64,000 nt of DNA from Microbacterium sp. K24 (lineage in GTDB: Bacteria; Actinomycetota; Actinomycetes; Actinomycetales; Microbacteriaceae), in the NCBI RefSeq assembly GCF_004794465.1, contig NZ_SSDJ01000139.1:114014-178013 (forward strand), in the 5' to 3' direction. The translations under genes were made by a program, and so were the position numbers. This document shows, piece by piece, positions 15,781 to 23,772 of this stretch. Position 1 is the first letter of the stretch. The number at the start of each line of letters is the position of its first letter. The notes under the pieces were generated by a model. The model searched no databases. It was given only the letters and a program-made list of their open reading frames with translations, and had not been told where the DNA came from.

Positions 15781-18045
15781 TCACGCACCTTCCGTCAGGG
15801 AGTCTCGCTTCGGACCACGCTTCCAGTGAAGCACCTTCCAGCGCTTCTCCCGAGCATGGCGGGACAACGGGATGTCCGGATTCACCGCATGGGGGTTCCC
15901 CAGCAGCTGCAGCCACACCAGATCGGCGTGGCTGTCGCCGTAGCCGAACGAGTGCTCCAGGTCGACGCCGTTCTGCTCGGCATAACGTCGCAGCCACGCG
16001 GCACGCGCCTCGTCGACGAGGGGCGGGCCCGCGAGGAAGCCGGTGAGCACGCCGTCGCGTTCCTGCATCCGCCCCGAGACGACCTCGTCGAAGAACGGCA
16101 CGAAGGGCTCCACCATCAGGTCGATCGTTCCGGTCACCAGGACCGTGCGGTGTCCGGCGGCGCGGTGCTCCTGCACGCGCTGGAGCGCCTCGGGAAGCGC
16201 GCGACGCATCATGGCGCGGCCGAATCGGCCCTGCACCTCGCGCTGGATCTCGGTGACCCGGAAGCCCTCGTAGCGTCGCATGAACGTGCGGATGAACGCG
16301 CCGCGGTCGCGCCGCTCGGCGAGCCAGTACCGGCGCAGGGAGAACACGAAGTCGACGAGATCGTGTGCGAGCCGCTTCCGCGGCACGGTCGCGCTCCACA
16401 GCTGCAGGTACTGCTTGACGAGGTTCGACTCCAAGACGGTGCCCTCGAGATCGAAGATCGCGACGACGCCGTCGCGCACCGGCAGTGTGCGCTCGGCCTT
16501 CGCACCCGCGGGGCGCCTCTTGCCGAACGCCCTCGTCAACGTCGTGACGGCGGGGAAATGGATCTCCTGGAAGTAGTTCTCCCAGTCGATCTCGGTGACG
16601 TCGAAGCCCTCGTCGCGCTGCACGTCATCAGGGAGCGAGGCGAGCAGCGCCCGCGTATTGCTGTCGTCGAAGACGATCTCGGTCTGCACGTACGCGCGGT
16701 ACAGCTCGGTGAATCCTCGCAGCTGCGTGAGCGCGAACTTGCCCTTGGAGATCTTCTCCAGCCACCGCGTTGTCCGGTCGCCTGCCGGCAGCCGTTCGAT
16801 GACCTTCTCCATCTGCACCGCCTGACGCTCCCGGCGGACGAGGGCCTTCTCGACCTTCTCTCCGCCGGGGAAGCGCCAGCGCGGCACGGTGATGTCGCCG
16901 TTCTCGTCGGGCAGAGGATTGCGCGTGAAGTACGAGTTCACGTTCTCGTACATCCGGTGGAACGGCAGCGGGTTGGTGGCGCCGGAGACCACCTGGAAGT
17001 ACTGCGGCTTCTTCGGCTCGGCCGGCCTCGCCGCGACAGCGAGCGCGGCGTTGACGACGAAGTCGACCGGGATGATGTCGAGGATCGAGTCGGGAAGACC
17101 CGGGAAGTCGGGAAGCTGGCCGCGTCCGTACGCGATGATGAGCGGGTCGGCGACCTTGAACCCGTCGATCCAACCGGGGAACGGATGCCGCAGGGCGCTC
17201 TCGATGATCGAGGGGCGCACGACGGAAAGACGATGACCCGCCTGGGACCACAGCTCCTCGGCGGCGCGCTCGGCGAACGCCTTGGTGAGGGTGTAGACGT
17301 CGGTCCAGCCGAGACTCTCGGCCCGCGTGCGGCCGTAGTCGACGAGACGCTCGCGCACCCACTCGGTGCGCGCGGTCTCGGCGAACTGCGCGACGGCCTG
17401 CGGCCCGGTCTTGCCATGGCGTCCCCGCGCGCGCTCCAGCTGCTTGCGCAGCGCCTCGGGCTGACGCGATTCGAGTTCCACGCGCACCCGCGCGGACTTC
17501 GCCGCCTCGTACTCCGCTCGCCAGTCCACGTCGTGCGTGAGCGAGGCCTCGGGAGCGATGCCCTTGCGGATGCCGCCGACGTACGCCGTGGAGATGTGCA
17601 CGACGTGAGGGTCGCTCTTGCTGGCGAGCAGGGCTCCGTACACGCCGTACGCACCGCCGACGTTCGTGTCGAAAGCCTCGTCGATGGGCGGATCGAACGA
17701 CACCGTCGAGGCGCTGTGCAGCACGACGTCGATATCGTCGGGAAGCTCGCCGACGTCGGTCAGCGAGCCCTCGTGCGCCGTCACCCGTCGGGCGAACTCC
17801 GCGCGAGCGGCCTCTTCGCCGAGCGACTCGATCCACTTCGAGAACACGGGCTTGCGCAGCATGTTCGCCAGCCGCGTCTCGCCCGTCTGACTGCCCTTGC
17901 TGCGCACGAGCACGGTGATCCGGGTGCCCGGATGACTCGAGAGCAGCCGCTCGAGGATCGCCTGACCGACGAAACCGGTGCCTCCCGTGAGGAAGACGTG
18001 CTCATCGGTGAGCGACGGAGCGGACGTGGTGGTGGCAGAGGTCAC
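15781..18045 (-). CDS. Fatty acyl reductase (male-sterility type) fused to a HAD-IB domain
   Basis: A 754-residue two-domain protein. Residues 15-470 are an extended SDR of the NAD_binding_4 (male sterility/FAR) family, with NADPH loop TGGTGFVG at 20-27 and catalytic Y251xxxK255. Such enzymes reduce acyl-CoA or acyl-ACP to aldehyde or fatty alcohol. Residues 525-740 are a HAD-IB (SerB/CicA-like) domain with FDLEGT at 531-536, a threonine motif VTGT and GDSHAD at 703-708. The usual second aspartate of motif I is glutamate (E534), and the motif III lysine seems to be arginine (about R681), so phosphatase activity may be lost or changed. GTG 18045 overlaps the upstream stop (GTGA). The gene sits between two ferritin-like genes. 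Confidence 0.86.
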   Translation of the reverse strand: MTSATTTSAPSLTDEHVFLTGGTGFVGQAILERLLSSHPGTRITVLVRSKGSQTGETRLANMLRKPVFSKWIESLGEEAARAEFARRVTAHEGSLTDVGELPDDIDVVLHSASTVSFDPPIDEAFDTNVGGAYGVYGALLASKSDPHVVHISTAYVGGIRKGIAPEASLTHDVDWRAEYEAAKSARVRVELESRQPEALRKQLERARGRHGKTGPQAVAQFAETARTEWVRERLVDYGRTRAESLGWTDVYTLTKAFAERAAEELWSQAGHRLSVVRPSIIESALRHPFPGWIDGFKVADPLIIAYGRGQLPDFPGLPDSILDIIPVDFVVNAALAVAARPAEPKKPQYFQVVSGATNPLPFHRMYENVNSYFTRNPLPDENGDITVPRWRFPGGEKVEKALVRRERQAVQMEKVIERLPAGDRTTRWLEKISKGKFALTQLRGFTELYRAYVQTEIVFDDSNTRALLASLPDDVQRDEGFDVTEIDWENYFQEIHFPAVTTLTRAFGKRRPAGAKAERTLPVRDGVVAIFDLEGTVLESNLVKQYLQLWSATVPRKRLAHDLVDFVFSLRRYWLAERRDRGAFIRTFMRRYEGFRVTEIQREVQGRFGRAMMRRALPEALQRVQEHRAAGHRTVLVTGTIDLMVEPFVPFFDEVVSGRMQERDGVLTGFLAGPPLVDEARAAWLRRYAEQNGVDLEHSFGYGDSHADLVWLQLLGNPHAVNPDIPLSRHAREKRWKVLHWKRGPKRDSLTEGA

Positions 18046-18848
18046 AGGCGAGCAGCCTTTCGAAAGAGTCCCAGTCCGCCTTGGCCAGGGAGGGAGTCGA
18101 CGCGGTCATCGAGCTCCGTGAGGAGAGCCGCGCGATCTGCGAACAGGTGGGAGAAGTAGAAGTCGGTGTCTGCACGCGACTGGGCCTTGGCGCCGATGGG
18201 CCACGCCATACGGCTGAGTCGGCGGCGGGTGAGCTTCCTGGACTGGGCGGATCTCTCGAGCCGGAATCGCGCCTGCGCCTCGAAGAAGACCAGCTGCCGC
18301 TCCTTGACCTCGAGGAAGCGGGTGACGGTCTGGGCCAGCTGCGGATTCGGGTCGAGCTCGAGGAGACGACGGTACGCGGCCTGGGTGATCCATTCATCGA
18401 CGGTCCCCTGCGCCATGTGCACCGCGATCATGGGCACGCCGACGATGTTCGCGAAGATCGACTCCCGGATCGTGCGCTCGACGGGCGTGACGAAAGGCGA
18501 TCGATCGGGCTCGGCACCCTCGGGCTGATGAGCGAGCAGGATCTGCTCGATCGCGTCGGCGATCCAGTACTTCTCATACGCCCAGGTGGTGAGGAACGCC
18601 GTGATGCGCGCATCCTTGTGCGTCGCGGTGACGAGCACGCTGCGCAGATGCGTCATGGTCGCACGCTCGATGATCTGCATATAACGAAGGATCCGCAACG
18701 TGTCGTCCGTCACCGGGTTGCTCCGATACGACTCGAGATCGAGCGCATCGCGATGGCTGCCCGCCGCCGTGCGCGCGAACTCCCGCACGTCGAATCCCGG
18801 GGCAGGGATCCGCGCGTCATCCATCGAGGTCACTTCCGATTCCCGCAT
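18042..18848 (-). CDS. Ferritin-like paralogue lacking both ExxH motifs
   Basis: This 268-residue protein aligns without gaps to the protein at 14976 over helices 1 to 4 (for example LRxLRYM, HKxAxxxAFxTxW, EWxxxAAYxRL, QARxRL). The helix 1 and helix 3 glutamates are kept (E61, E152). The helix 2 ExxH reads K93xxI96, and the helix 4 ExxH reads K182xxQ185 in the ungapped alignment. It therefore probably cannot bind two irons and may serve as a structural partner of the complete paralogue. It is the first gene of the operon, with GGGAGGG six bases before the ATG, and overlaps the reductase gene by four bases. Confidence 0.78.
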   Translation of the reverse strand: MRESEVTSMDDARIPAPGFDVREFARTAAGSHRDALDLESYRSNPVTDDTLRILRYMQIIERATMTHLRSVLVTATHKDARITAFLTTWAYEKYWIADAIEQILLAHQPEGAEPDRSPFVTPVERTIRESIFANIVGVPMIAVHMAQGTVDEWITQAAYRRLLELDPNPQLAQTVTRFLEVKERQLVFFEAQARFRLERSAQSRKLTRRRLSRMAWPIGAKAQSRADTDFYFSHLFADRAALLTELDDRVDSLPGQGGLGLFRKAARL

Positions 18849-18875
18849 CCGCCGCCCTCCCTGAGCTAGATCGAC

Positions 18876-18888
18876 TAGACGGAGTCTA
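18876..18888. promoter_or_regulatory. TAGAC-GGA-GTCTA palindrome in the divergent lipid promoter
   Basis: A 13-bp element with perfect five-base arms and a three-base centre lies 28-40 bases upstream of the ferritin-like start at 18848, where a minus-strand promoter is expected. It has the size of one regulator dimer site. The palindrome over the cluster's own TetR promoter (22679-22691) has the same five-three-five layout but different bases, so a shared regulator is not shown. Confidence 0.45.
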
Positions 18889-18892
18889 ACGT

Positions 18893-18921
18893 CCCTACGC
18901 TACGGGTCCCGTAGCGTAGGG
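18893..18921. promoter_or_regulatory. 29-bp perfect palindrome between the divergent lipid operons
   Basis: Arms CCCTACGCTACGGG (18893-18906) and CCCGTAGCGTAGGG (18908-18921) are perfectly complementary over 14 bases around a single T. The right arm contains most of the TAGGGT hexamer (18917-18922) that lies seven bases before the SDR start at 18930. It therefore looks like an operator that controls the rightward operon and possibly the leftward one. No U-run follows, so a terminator is unlikely. Confidence 0.8.
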
Positions 18922-18929
18922 TGAACGTC

Positions 18930-19751
18930 ATGGCTACGGCTCTCATCACGGGCGGAACCTCGGGCATCGGTGCCGCGTTCGCGGAACAACTCGCTGCCCG
19001 TGGCTACGACCTCGTGCTCGTGGCGAGAGACCCGGGGCGACTCGCCTCCGCTGCCGCCGCACTGAGCAGCACGCGAGGGGTCGCCGTCGAGACGATCAGC
19101 GCCGATCTGGCCGAACGAGCGGATGCCGAGCGCGTCGTCGCGCGCATCGAAGACCCGGAGCGGCCCATCGACCTGCTCGTCAACAACGCGGGCTCCGGCG
19201 TGCGCGCGGAGCTGACCTCGAGCGACACCGCCGCCCACGATCGCGGGATCGCCGTGATGTGCACCGCCGTGCTCCTTCTCGGCGGCGCCGCCGGACGCAC
19301 GATGCGCGACCGCGGCACCGGAGCGATCCTCAACGTCTCGAGCCTGCAGAGCCTCTTCACCACAGGCTCCTACGCGGCGATGAAGGCGTGGGTGACGTCC
19401 TACTCCCAGAGCCTGTCCGTCGAGCTGCGAGGAACCGGCGTGACGGTCACCGCCGTCCTTCCGGGATGGGTCACGACCCCCTGGCACACGGGATCCGGCG
19501 CGCGCGCCAGCGCGATACCCGGCTGGCTGTGGATCGGCCCCGATGTCGTCGCCCGCACCGCCCTCGCCGACCTGGACCGAGGCCGGGTGATCTCGATACC
19601 GACCGGGCGCTATCGTGCGATCGGATGGTTCGCGCGGCACCTGCCGCGCTCTGTCATCCGATGGATCTCCGGGAAGATCTCCTCTCGGCGCAGCAGACCC
19701 GCGCAGAGCACCGATCCCCTGACCACTCTCACGACGACCGAGGACTCCTGA
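18930..19751 (+). CDS. Short-chain dehydrogenase/reductase, first gene of the alkyl-lipid operon
   Basis: A 273-residue classical SDR with cofactor loop TGGTSGIGAAFAE at the N-terminus, NNAG at about residue 85 and the catalytic YAAMK motif near 148. The C-terminal part is basic with a hydrophobic segment (about 225-240), suggesting membrane association. Its operon partners, an acyltransferase and an alkyl-DHAP synthase, suggest that it reduces acyl- or alkyl-dihydroxyacetone phosphate at the ketone. This is inference, as SDR substrates cannot be read from sequence. Its stop overlaps the next start (TGATG). An in-frame GTG at 18921 would add three residues. ATG 18930 suits the leaderless pattern. 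Confidence 0.85.
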   Translation: MATALITGGTSGIGAAFAEQLAARGYDLVLVARDPGRLASAAAALSSTRGVAVETISADLAERADAERVVARIEDPERPIDLLVNNAGSGVRAELTSSDTAAHDRGIAVMCTAVLLLGGAAGRTMRDRGTGAILNVSSLQSLFTTGSYAAMKAWVTSYSQSLSVELRGTGVTVTAVLPGWVTTPWHTGSGARASAIPGWLWIGPDVVARTALADLDRGRVISIPTGRYRAIGWFARHLPRSVIRWISGKISSRRSRPAQSTDPLTTLTTTEDS

Positions 19752-20440
19752 TGACGGACCGCTTCACCTCGAAGCCCCTCGCGGTGCTTCGATTCCTCGC
19801 GCAGCGCGCGCTGCTCAAGCCCCTCGTCTGGAACCTCGTGAAGGTCACCGTGCACGGGGCCGAACGAGTCGACGGCCTGTCGGCCCCGTTCATCGCGGTC
19901 GCGAACCATTCGAGCCACCTCGATGCGCCGCTGATCATGGGCTGGCTTCCGCGCCGGCTGTCCCGCTACCTCGCCGCGGGTGCGGCCGCGGACTACTTCT
20001 TCGACGTGAGGTGGCGTAAGGCCCTCACGATCCTCTTCTTCGGCGCGTTCGCCATCGAGCGCAACGGCGAACGCAAGCGCGGAGGACTCTCTCGGTCACT
20101 CCTCACGCGAGGAGTGCCGATCCTGATCTTCCCGGAGGGCGGTCGTTCGAAGTCGGGAGAGATCGGGCGCTTCAAACCCGGCGCCGCCGCGCTCTCGCTG
20201 GCGACCCAGGTGCCGTGCCTGCCGATCGCCTTGGTCGGCGCGTCGACGGCGATGCCCCGCGGACGCAACTGGCCCAAACCCGGCCGCCTGCCGGTCGCGA
20301 TCGTGATCGGCGCGCCGATGCTGCCGGATGCGCAAGAATCAGCAGAAGACTTCTCCCGTCGGATCGCAGACGAAGTCCGACGATTGCACTCATCCGTGCT
20401 CCCCGCACCGGCGGAGCACGCGCAGAAGGGACATGTATGA
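19751..20440 (+). CDS. PlsC-type glycerolipid acyltransferase
   Basis: A 229-residue acyltransferase with the block I motif NHSSHLDAP (H and D catalytic) at about residue 57 and block III FPEGGRS near residue 125. An N-terminal hydrophobic stretch gives membrane association. The family acylates lysophosphatidate and related lysolipids, and a DHAP acyltransferase is also possible. In this operon it could supply acyl-DHAP to the next enzyme or acylate the alkyl-glycerophosphate product. It overlaps the SDR stop by one base and the next start by four (ATGA), so the three genes are strictly coupled. Confidence 0.9.
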   Translation: MTDRFTSKPLAVLRFLAQRALLKPLVWNLVKVTVHGAERVDGLSAPFIAVANHSSHLDAPLIMGWLPRRLSRYLAAGAAADYFFDVRWRKALTILFFGAFAIERNGERKRGGLSRSLLTRGVPILIFPEGGRSKSGEIGRFKPGAAALSLATQVPCLPIALVGASTAMPRGRNWPKPGRLPVAIVIGAPMLPDAQESAEDFSRRIADEVRRLHSSVLPAPAEHAQKGHV

Positions 20441-22110
20441 GCAACACCGTCGCGCACATGAAGTGGTGGGGCTGGGGCAAGGACGGGGTGGGCTTCCACC
20501 ACGAGGACAAGCCCGGCTTCGCTCCCTTCGTCGAGTACGCCGTGGGGCTCGACCTCGGCCGCGCCACGCGCGCGAGCGAGCCGTCGTTCGCCGATCTGAA
20601 CGTCCCCGAGAGCAACGCCTCACCCGATTTCGTGCAGCAGCTGGTCGCGATCGTCGGCGAGGAGCACGCCACCACCGATGACATGGCGCGCGTGGTGCAC
20701 ACCTATGGCAAGAGCCTGCGCGACCTCGTGCGCATCCGCGGCAACGCCATCCTGCGCAGTCCCGACGTTGTCGTCTACCCCGCCGACGAGGCAGAGGTCC
20801 AGGCGATCGTGGATGCCGCGGTCGCCGCAGACGCCGTCATCATCCCGTTCGGCGGCGGCAGCAACATCGCCGGCAGCCTCGAGCCCGTCCCCGCGGAGAC
20901 GCGCACGATCGTCTCGCTCGACCTCGGCCGCCTGCGCGAGGTCATCGACATCGACAGGGAATCGGGTCTCGCGCGGATCCAGGCCGGCGCCCAGGGACCC
21001 GACCTCGAAGCGCAGCTGAACGCGAAGGGATGGACCATCGGGCACTTCCCCGACAGCTTCACCCACTCGACGGTCGGCGGCTGGGTCGCCACGCGCTCCT
21101 CCGGCATGCAGTCCGACAAGTACGGCGACATCGCCGACATCGCCCGTGGGCTGCGCGTCGTGCGGCCGGGTGATGTGCTGGTCCTGCGCCCACTGCCGAG
21201 CACCTCCAGCGGACCCAGCGTGCGCGAGATGATCCTCGGCAGCGAGGGGCGCCTCGGCGTCATCACCGAGGTCACGGTGCAGGTGCATCGCGTGCCCGAG
21301 AAGCGCAACATCTACGCGTACTTCTTCCCGAACTGGGACGCCGGCATCGCCGCCATGCGCGCGATCGCCGAATCCGACGCGACTCCCTCGATCACCCGCA
21401 TCTCGGATGCCCGCGAGACGGGGTTCACGCTGGCGACCAGCAAACAGCGCCAGGGCTTCTCGAAGTTCACGGCCGAGACCGCGCTCCCCCGCCTGATGAA
21501 GGCGAAGGGATGGAACCTCGATGACATCTGCCTGTCCTTCATCGGGTACGAGGGCGGCACCGCGCACGCGAAGCGTCAGAAGAAACTCGTCGACGCGATC
21601 GTGAAGAAGCACGGCGGGATGGGCGTGGGCGAGGGCCCCGGCATCCTCTACGACCAGAAGAAGTTCGATACCCCGTACCTGCGCGACTTCCTGCTCGACA
21701 TGGGCGCCGCGGGTGACGTGTCCGAGACGGCGGCGCCGTGGTCGAAGCTGACGGCCGTGCATGACGCGGTGTACGCGGCGGCCCAGAAGGCCTACGACGA
21801 GATCGGCCGCAAGGGCTGGATCATGTCGCACATGTCGCACTCGTACCACTCGGGCGCCTGCCTGTACTTCACGTTCGCCTTCGTCTTCGGCGACGACCCC
21901 ATCGGCGAGTACGACACGGTGAAGAAGGCGATCCAGCAGGCGTTCGTCGACAACGACGCCACGATCTCGCACCACCACGGGGTCGGGCGCGAGCATTCGG
22001 CCTGGCTCGAGGAAGACATCTCCGCCGAGGGCGTGAAGGTCATGACGGCGCTGTTCGACGGCGCCGACAAGGGCGCGAACTTCAACCCGAACAAGATCCT
22101 CGCAGACTGA
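20437..22110 (+). CDS. Alkyl-dihydroxyacetonephosphate synthase (FAD-linked)
   Basis: The 557 residues match the AGPS branch of the VAO/FAD_binding_4 flavoproteins. They show MKWWGWG near the N-terminus, YGKSLRDL, GHFPDSFTHSTVGGWVATR, GSEGRLGVITE, SHMSHSYHSGACLYF with the catalytic tyrosine, and ISHHHGVG (H512-514), which in the eukaryotic enzyme is part of the active site. AGPS exchanges the acyl chain of acyl-DHAP for a fatty alcohol and so makes the ether bond. Mycobacteria have homologues of this kind. In M. tuberculosis one (Rv2251) lies, as I recall, beside a TetR gene and a diacylglycerol kinase, as here. A D-lactate or glycolate dehydrogenase is the main alternative but lacks the WGWG and HHH signatures. 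Confidence 0.88.
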   Translation: MSNTVAHMKWWGWGKDGVGFHHEDKPGFAPFVEYAVGLDLGRATRASEPSFADLNVPESNASPDFVQQLVAIVGEEHATTDDMARVVHTYGKSLRDLVRIRGNAILRSPDVVVYPADEAEVQAIVDAAVAADAVIIPFGGGSNIAGSLEPVPAETRTIVSLDLGRLREVIDIDRESGLARIQAGAQGPDLEAQLNAKGWTIGHFPDSFTHSTVGGWVATRSSGMQSDKYGDIADIARGLRVVRPGDVLVLRPLPSTSSGPSVREMILGSEGRLGVITEVTVQVHRVPEKRNIYAYFFPNWDAGIAAMRAIAESDATPSITRISDARETGFTLATSKQRQGFSKFTAETALPRLMKAKGWNLDDICLSFIGYEGGTAHAKRQKKLVDAIVKKHGGMGVGEGPGILYDQKKFDTPYLRDFLLDMGAAGDVSETAAPWSKLTAVHDAVYAAAQKAYDEIGRKGWIMSHMSHSYHSGACLYFTFAFVFGDDPIGEYDTVKKAIQQAFVDNDATISHHHGVGREHSAWLEEDISAEGVKVMTALFDGADKGANFNPNKILAD

Positions 22111-22122
22111 TCGCGACGGCGC

Positions 22123-22668
22123 TCAGCGAGCGTCGAACGCCGGCCAGACGAGGGTGAGCACCGACTCGACCCAGGCGTCGTCGGTCGGACGCCCACGGAT
22201 CATCTCGGCGACCACTCCGCCGAGAAGCAGGCTGATGATCAACTCGACGTCGAGGTCGCGCCGGATCTCCCCGCGTTGCGCCCGTGCGCGGATCTCGTCC
22301 CGCAGCGGGGCGGTCGTCGTGCGGATCATCCCGCGCAGCAGGGTCGTGAACTCCGGGTCGGAATCCATCACCACTGCCGCCAGGGTTCCGCGTCCGACGA
22401 CGTTCTCGATGGTGTCGCGGGCATGGCTGAGCACCCAGCGGATCATGTCCTCGGTCGGGAGGTCGTCAGGGATCACAGCGACGGACGAGACGGATGCCAC
22501 GGCCGAGGTCAGCATCTCCTCGCGGTTCTGAAAACGCCGGTAGATGGTCGTCTTCGCGACGCCCGACGCCGCCGCGACCGATTCCACGCTGACGGCGAGA
22601 GGGCCGCGCTTTCGGAGGATCTCGAGGGCGGCACGGAAGATCCTCTCCTCGATGCCGACCTCACTCAT
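22123..22668 (-). CDS. TetR-family transcriptional regulator
   Basis: A 181-residue regulator. The N-terminal helix-turn-helix (residues 5-50) reads VESVAAASGVAKTTIYRRF, and the rest is a helical ligand domain with a TetR_C-like pattern. It is convergent with the alkyl-DHAP synthase and divergent from the DagK gene. Fatty acyl ligands are common in this family, so it may sense lipid supply for this cluster, which is inference. The ATG at 22668 is chosen because TACGAT lies six bases upstream and the protein then starts at the usual point. A palindrome overlaps that -10. Confidence 0.9.
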   Translation of the reverse strand: MSEVGIEERIFRAALEILRKRGPLAVSVESVAAASGVAKTTIYRRFQNREEMLTSAVASVSSVAVIPDDLPTEDMIRWVLSHARDTIENVVGRGTLAAVVMDSDPEFTTLLRGMIRTTTAPLRDEIRARAQRGEIRRDLDVELIISLLLGGVVAEMIRGRPTDDAWVESVLTLVWPAFDAR

Positions 22669-22674
22669 CCCCCC

Positions 22675-22691
22675 ATCGTATCGAAGCGATA
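22675..22691 (-). promoter_or_regulatory. tetR promoter -10 overlapped by TATCG-AAG-CGATA operator
   Basis: TACGAT on the minus strand (22680-22675) is six bases from the tetR ATG. The 13-bp palindrome TATCGAAGCGATA (22679-22691) overlaps it and extends into the spacer, as expected for an autoregulatory TetR operator. It is 43 bases from the -10 of the divergent DagK gene. Confidence 0.6.
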
Positions 22692-22745
22692 TGTCGGCCT
22701 TCGGGTCGGAGCGGGAACCACGGCCGAGATGCCTAGGATGAGCCT

Positions 22746-23732
22746 GTGCCCCTTCCTGCCGACAGACCACGCGCCGCGGTCGTCGTCAACCCTGCGAAGG
22801 TCGACATGGAGCGGTTCCGGAGGGTCGTCGCGTCCGAAGAGGAGCGCTCCGGCTGGGATCCGACGACATGGTTCGAGACGGCAGCAGAGGATGACGGGCG
22901 GGCTGCCGTCGACGCGGCTCTCGCCGCAGAGCCGGATGTCGTGCTCGTCGCCGGCGGCGACGGCACGCTGCGAGAGGCGGCCGACCGGCTGCGGGGAACG
23001 AACATCCCCTTGGCGCTCATCCCGGTGGGCACAGCGAACAACTTCGCCCGGGAGCTGCGGCTTCCGATGAGCGACCTCGCAGGCGCGGTCTCGATCGCCT
23101 TCCTCGGTGTCGATCGCCCGATCGACGTGGGACTCGCGGAGGTCGAGCGGGAGGACGGGAGCGTGTCGCAGCACTCGTTCCTCGTGATGGCGGGCATCGG
23201 CGTCGACGCCCAGATGGCCGCGAACGTCAGCAAGCCGATGAAGAAGCGCATCGGCTGGCTCGCGTACGTCGACCCGATCGCGCGGAGCGTCATCGGGAAC
23301 AAGCAGTTCGACCTGACGTATCGCCTCGACGACGCGCCGGAGCGGAAGACCCGTGCGCATACGGTGATCGTCGGGAACTCGGGTTACCTGCCCGCCGGTC
23401 TGCTCCTGCTCCCCGACGCCGTCATCGACGACGGGTTCCTCGATGCCGTCATCCTCCGTCCCGGTCGAGGCCCCGGCTGGTGGGTGATCGGGGTCCGCAT
23501 CACGTTCAACCGGATGCTGCGCCACACCCGGTTCGGCCGACGTATCTCGGAGGTCTCACCCCCGCTCCGCTCGATCCGCTGGGCACAGGCATCGACGCTC
23601 AGCATCCGCCTCAGCGAACCTCAGGTCATGCAGTTCGACGGCGACGCCATCGGCGCCGTGTCGGCGGCGACGATCACGGTCGACCATCACACGCTGATCA
23701 TGCGCCTGCCCGCGCAGCCGGCGCGCCTCTGA
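22746..23732 (+). CDS. Diacylglycerol kinase / lipid kinase family protein
   Basis: A 328-residue DagK-type lipid kinase with the nucleotide loop VAGGDGTLREAA (about residues 75-86), IPVGTANNFARE and a C-terminal beta domain with QFDGDAIG. It would phosphorylate diacylglycerol or an alkyl analogue to return it to phospholipid synthesis. The GTG start follows TAGGAT (22734-22739) by six bases. It diverges from the TetR gene across 77 bases and probably belongs to the same lipid island, as in the mycobacterial Rv2251-Rv2252 arrangement recalled from memory. Confidence 0.9.
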   Translation: MPLPADRPRAAVVVNPAKVDMERFRRVVASEEERSGWDPTTWFETAAEDDGRAAVDAALAAEPDVVLVAGGDGTLREAADRLRGTNIPLALIPVGTANNFARELRLPMSDLAGAVSIAFLGVDRPIDVGLAEVEREDGSVSQHSFLVMAGIGVDAQMAANVSKPMKKRIGWLAYVDPIARSVIGNKQFDLTYRLDDAPERKTRAHTVIVGNSGYLPAGLLLLPDAVIDDGFLDAVILRPGRGPGWWVIGVRITFNRMLRHTRFGRRISEVSPPLRSIRWAQASTLSIRLSEPQVMQFDGDAIGAVSAATITVDHHTLIMRLPAQPARL

Positions 23733-23772
23733 GCGCGTCACAAAAGTCGGTGGCCCGTGTCACGCTGGGCGC

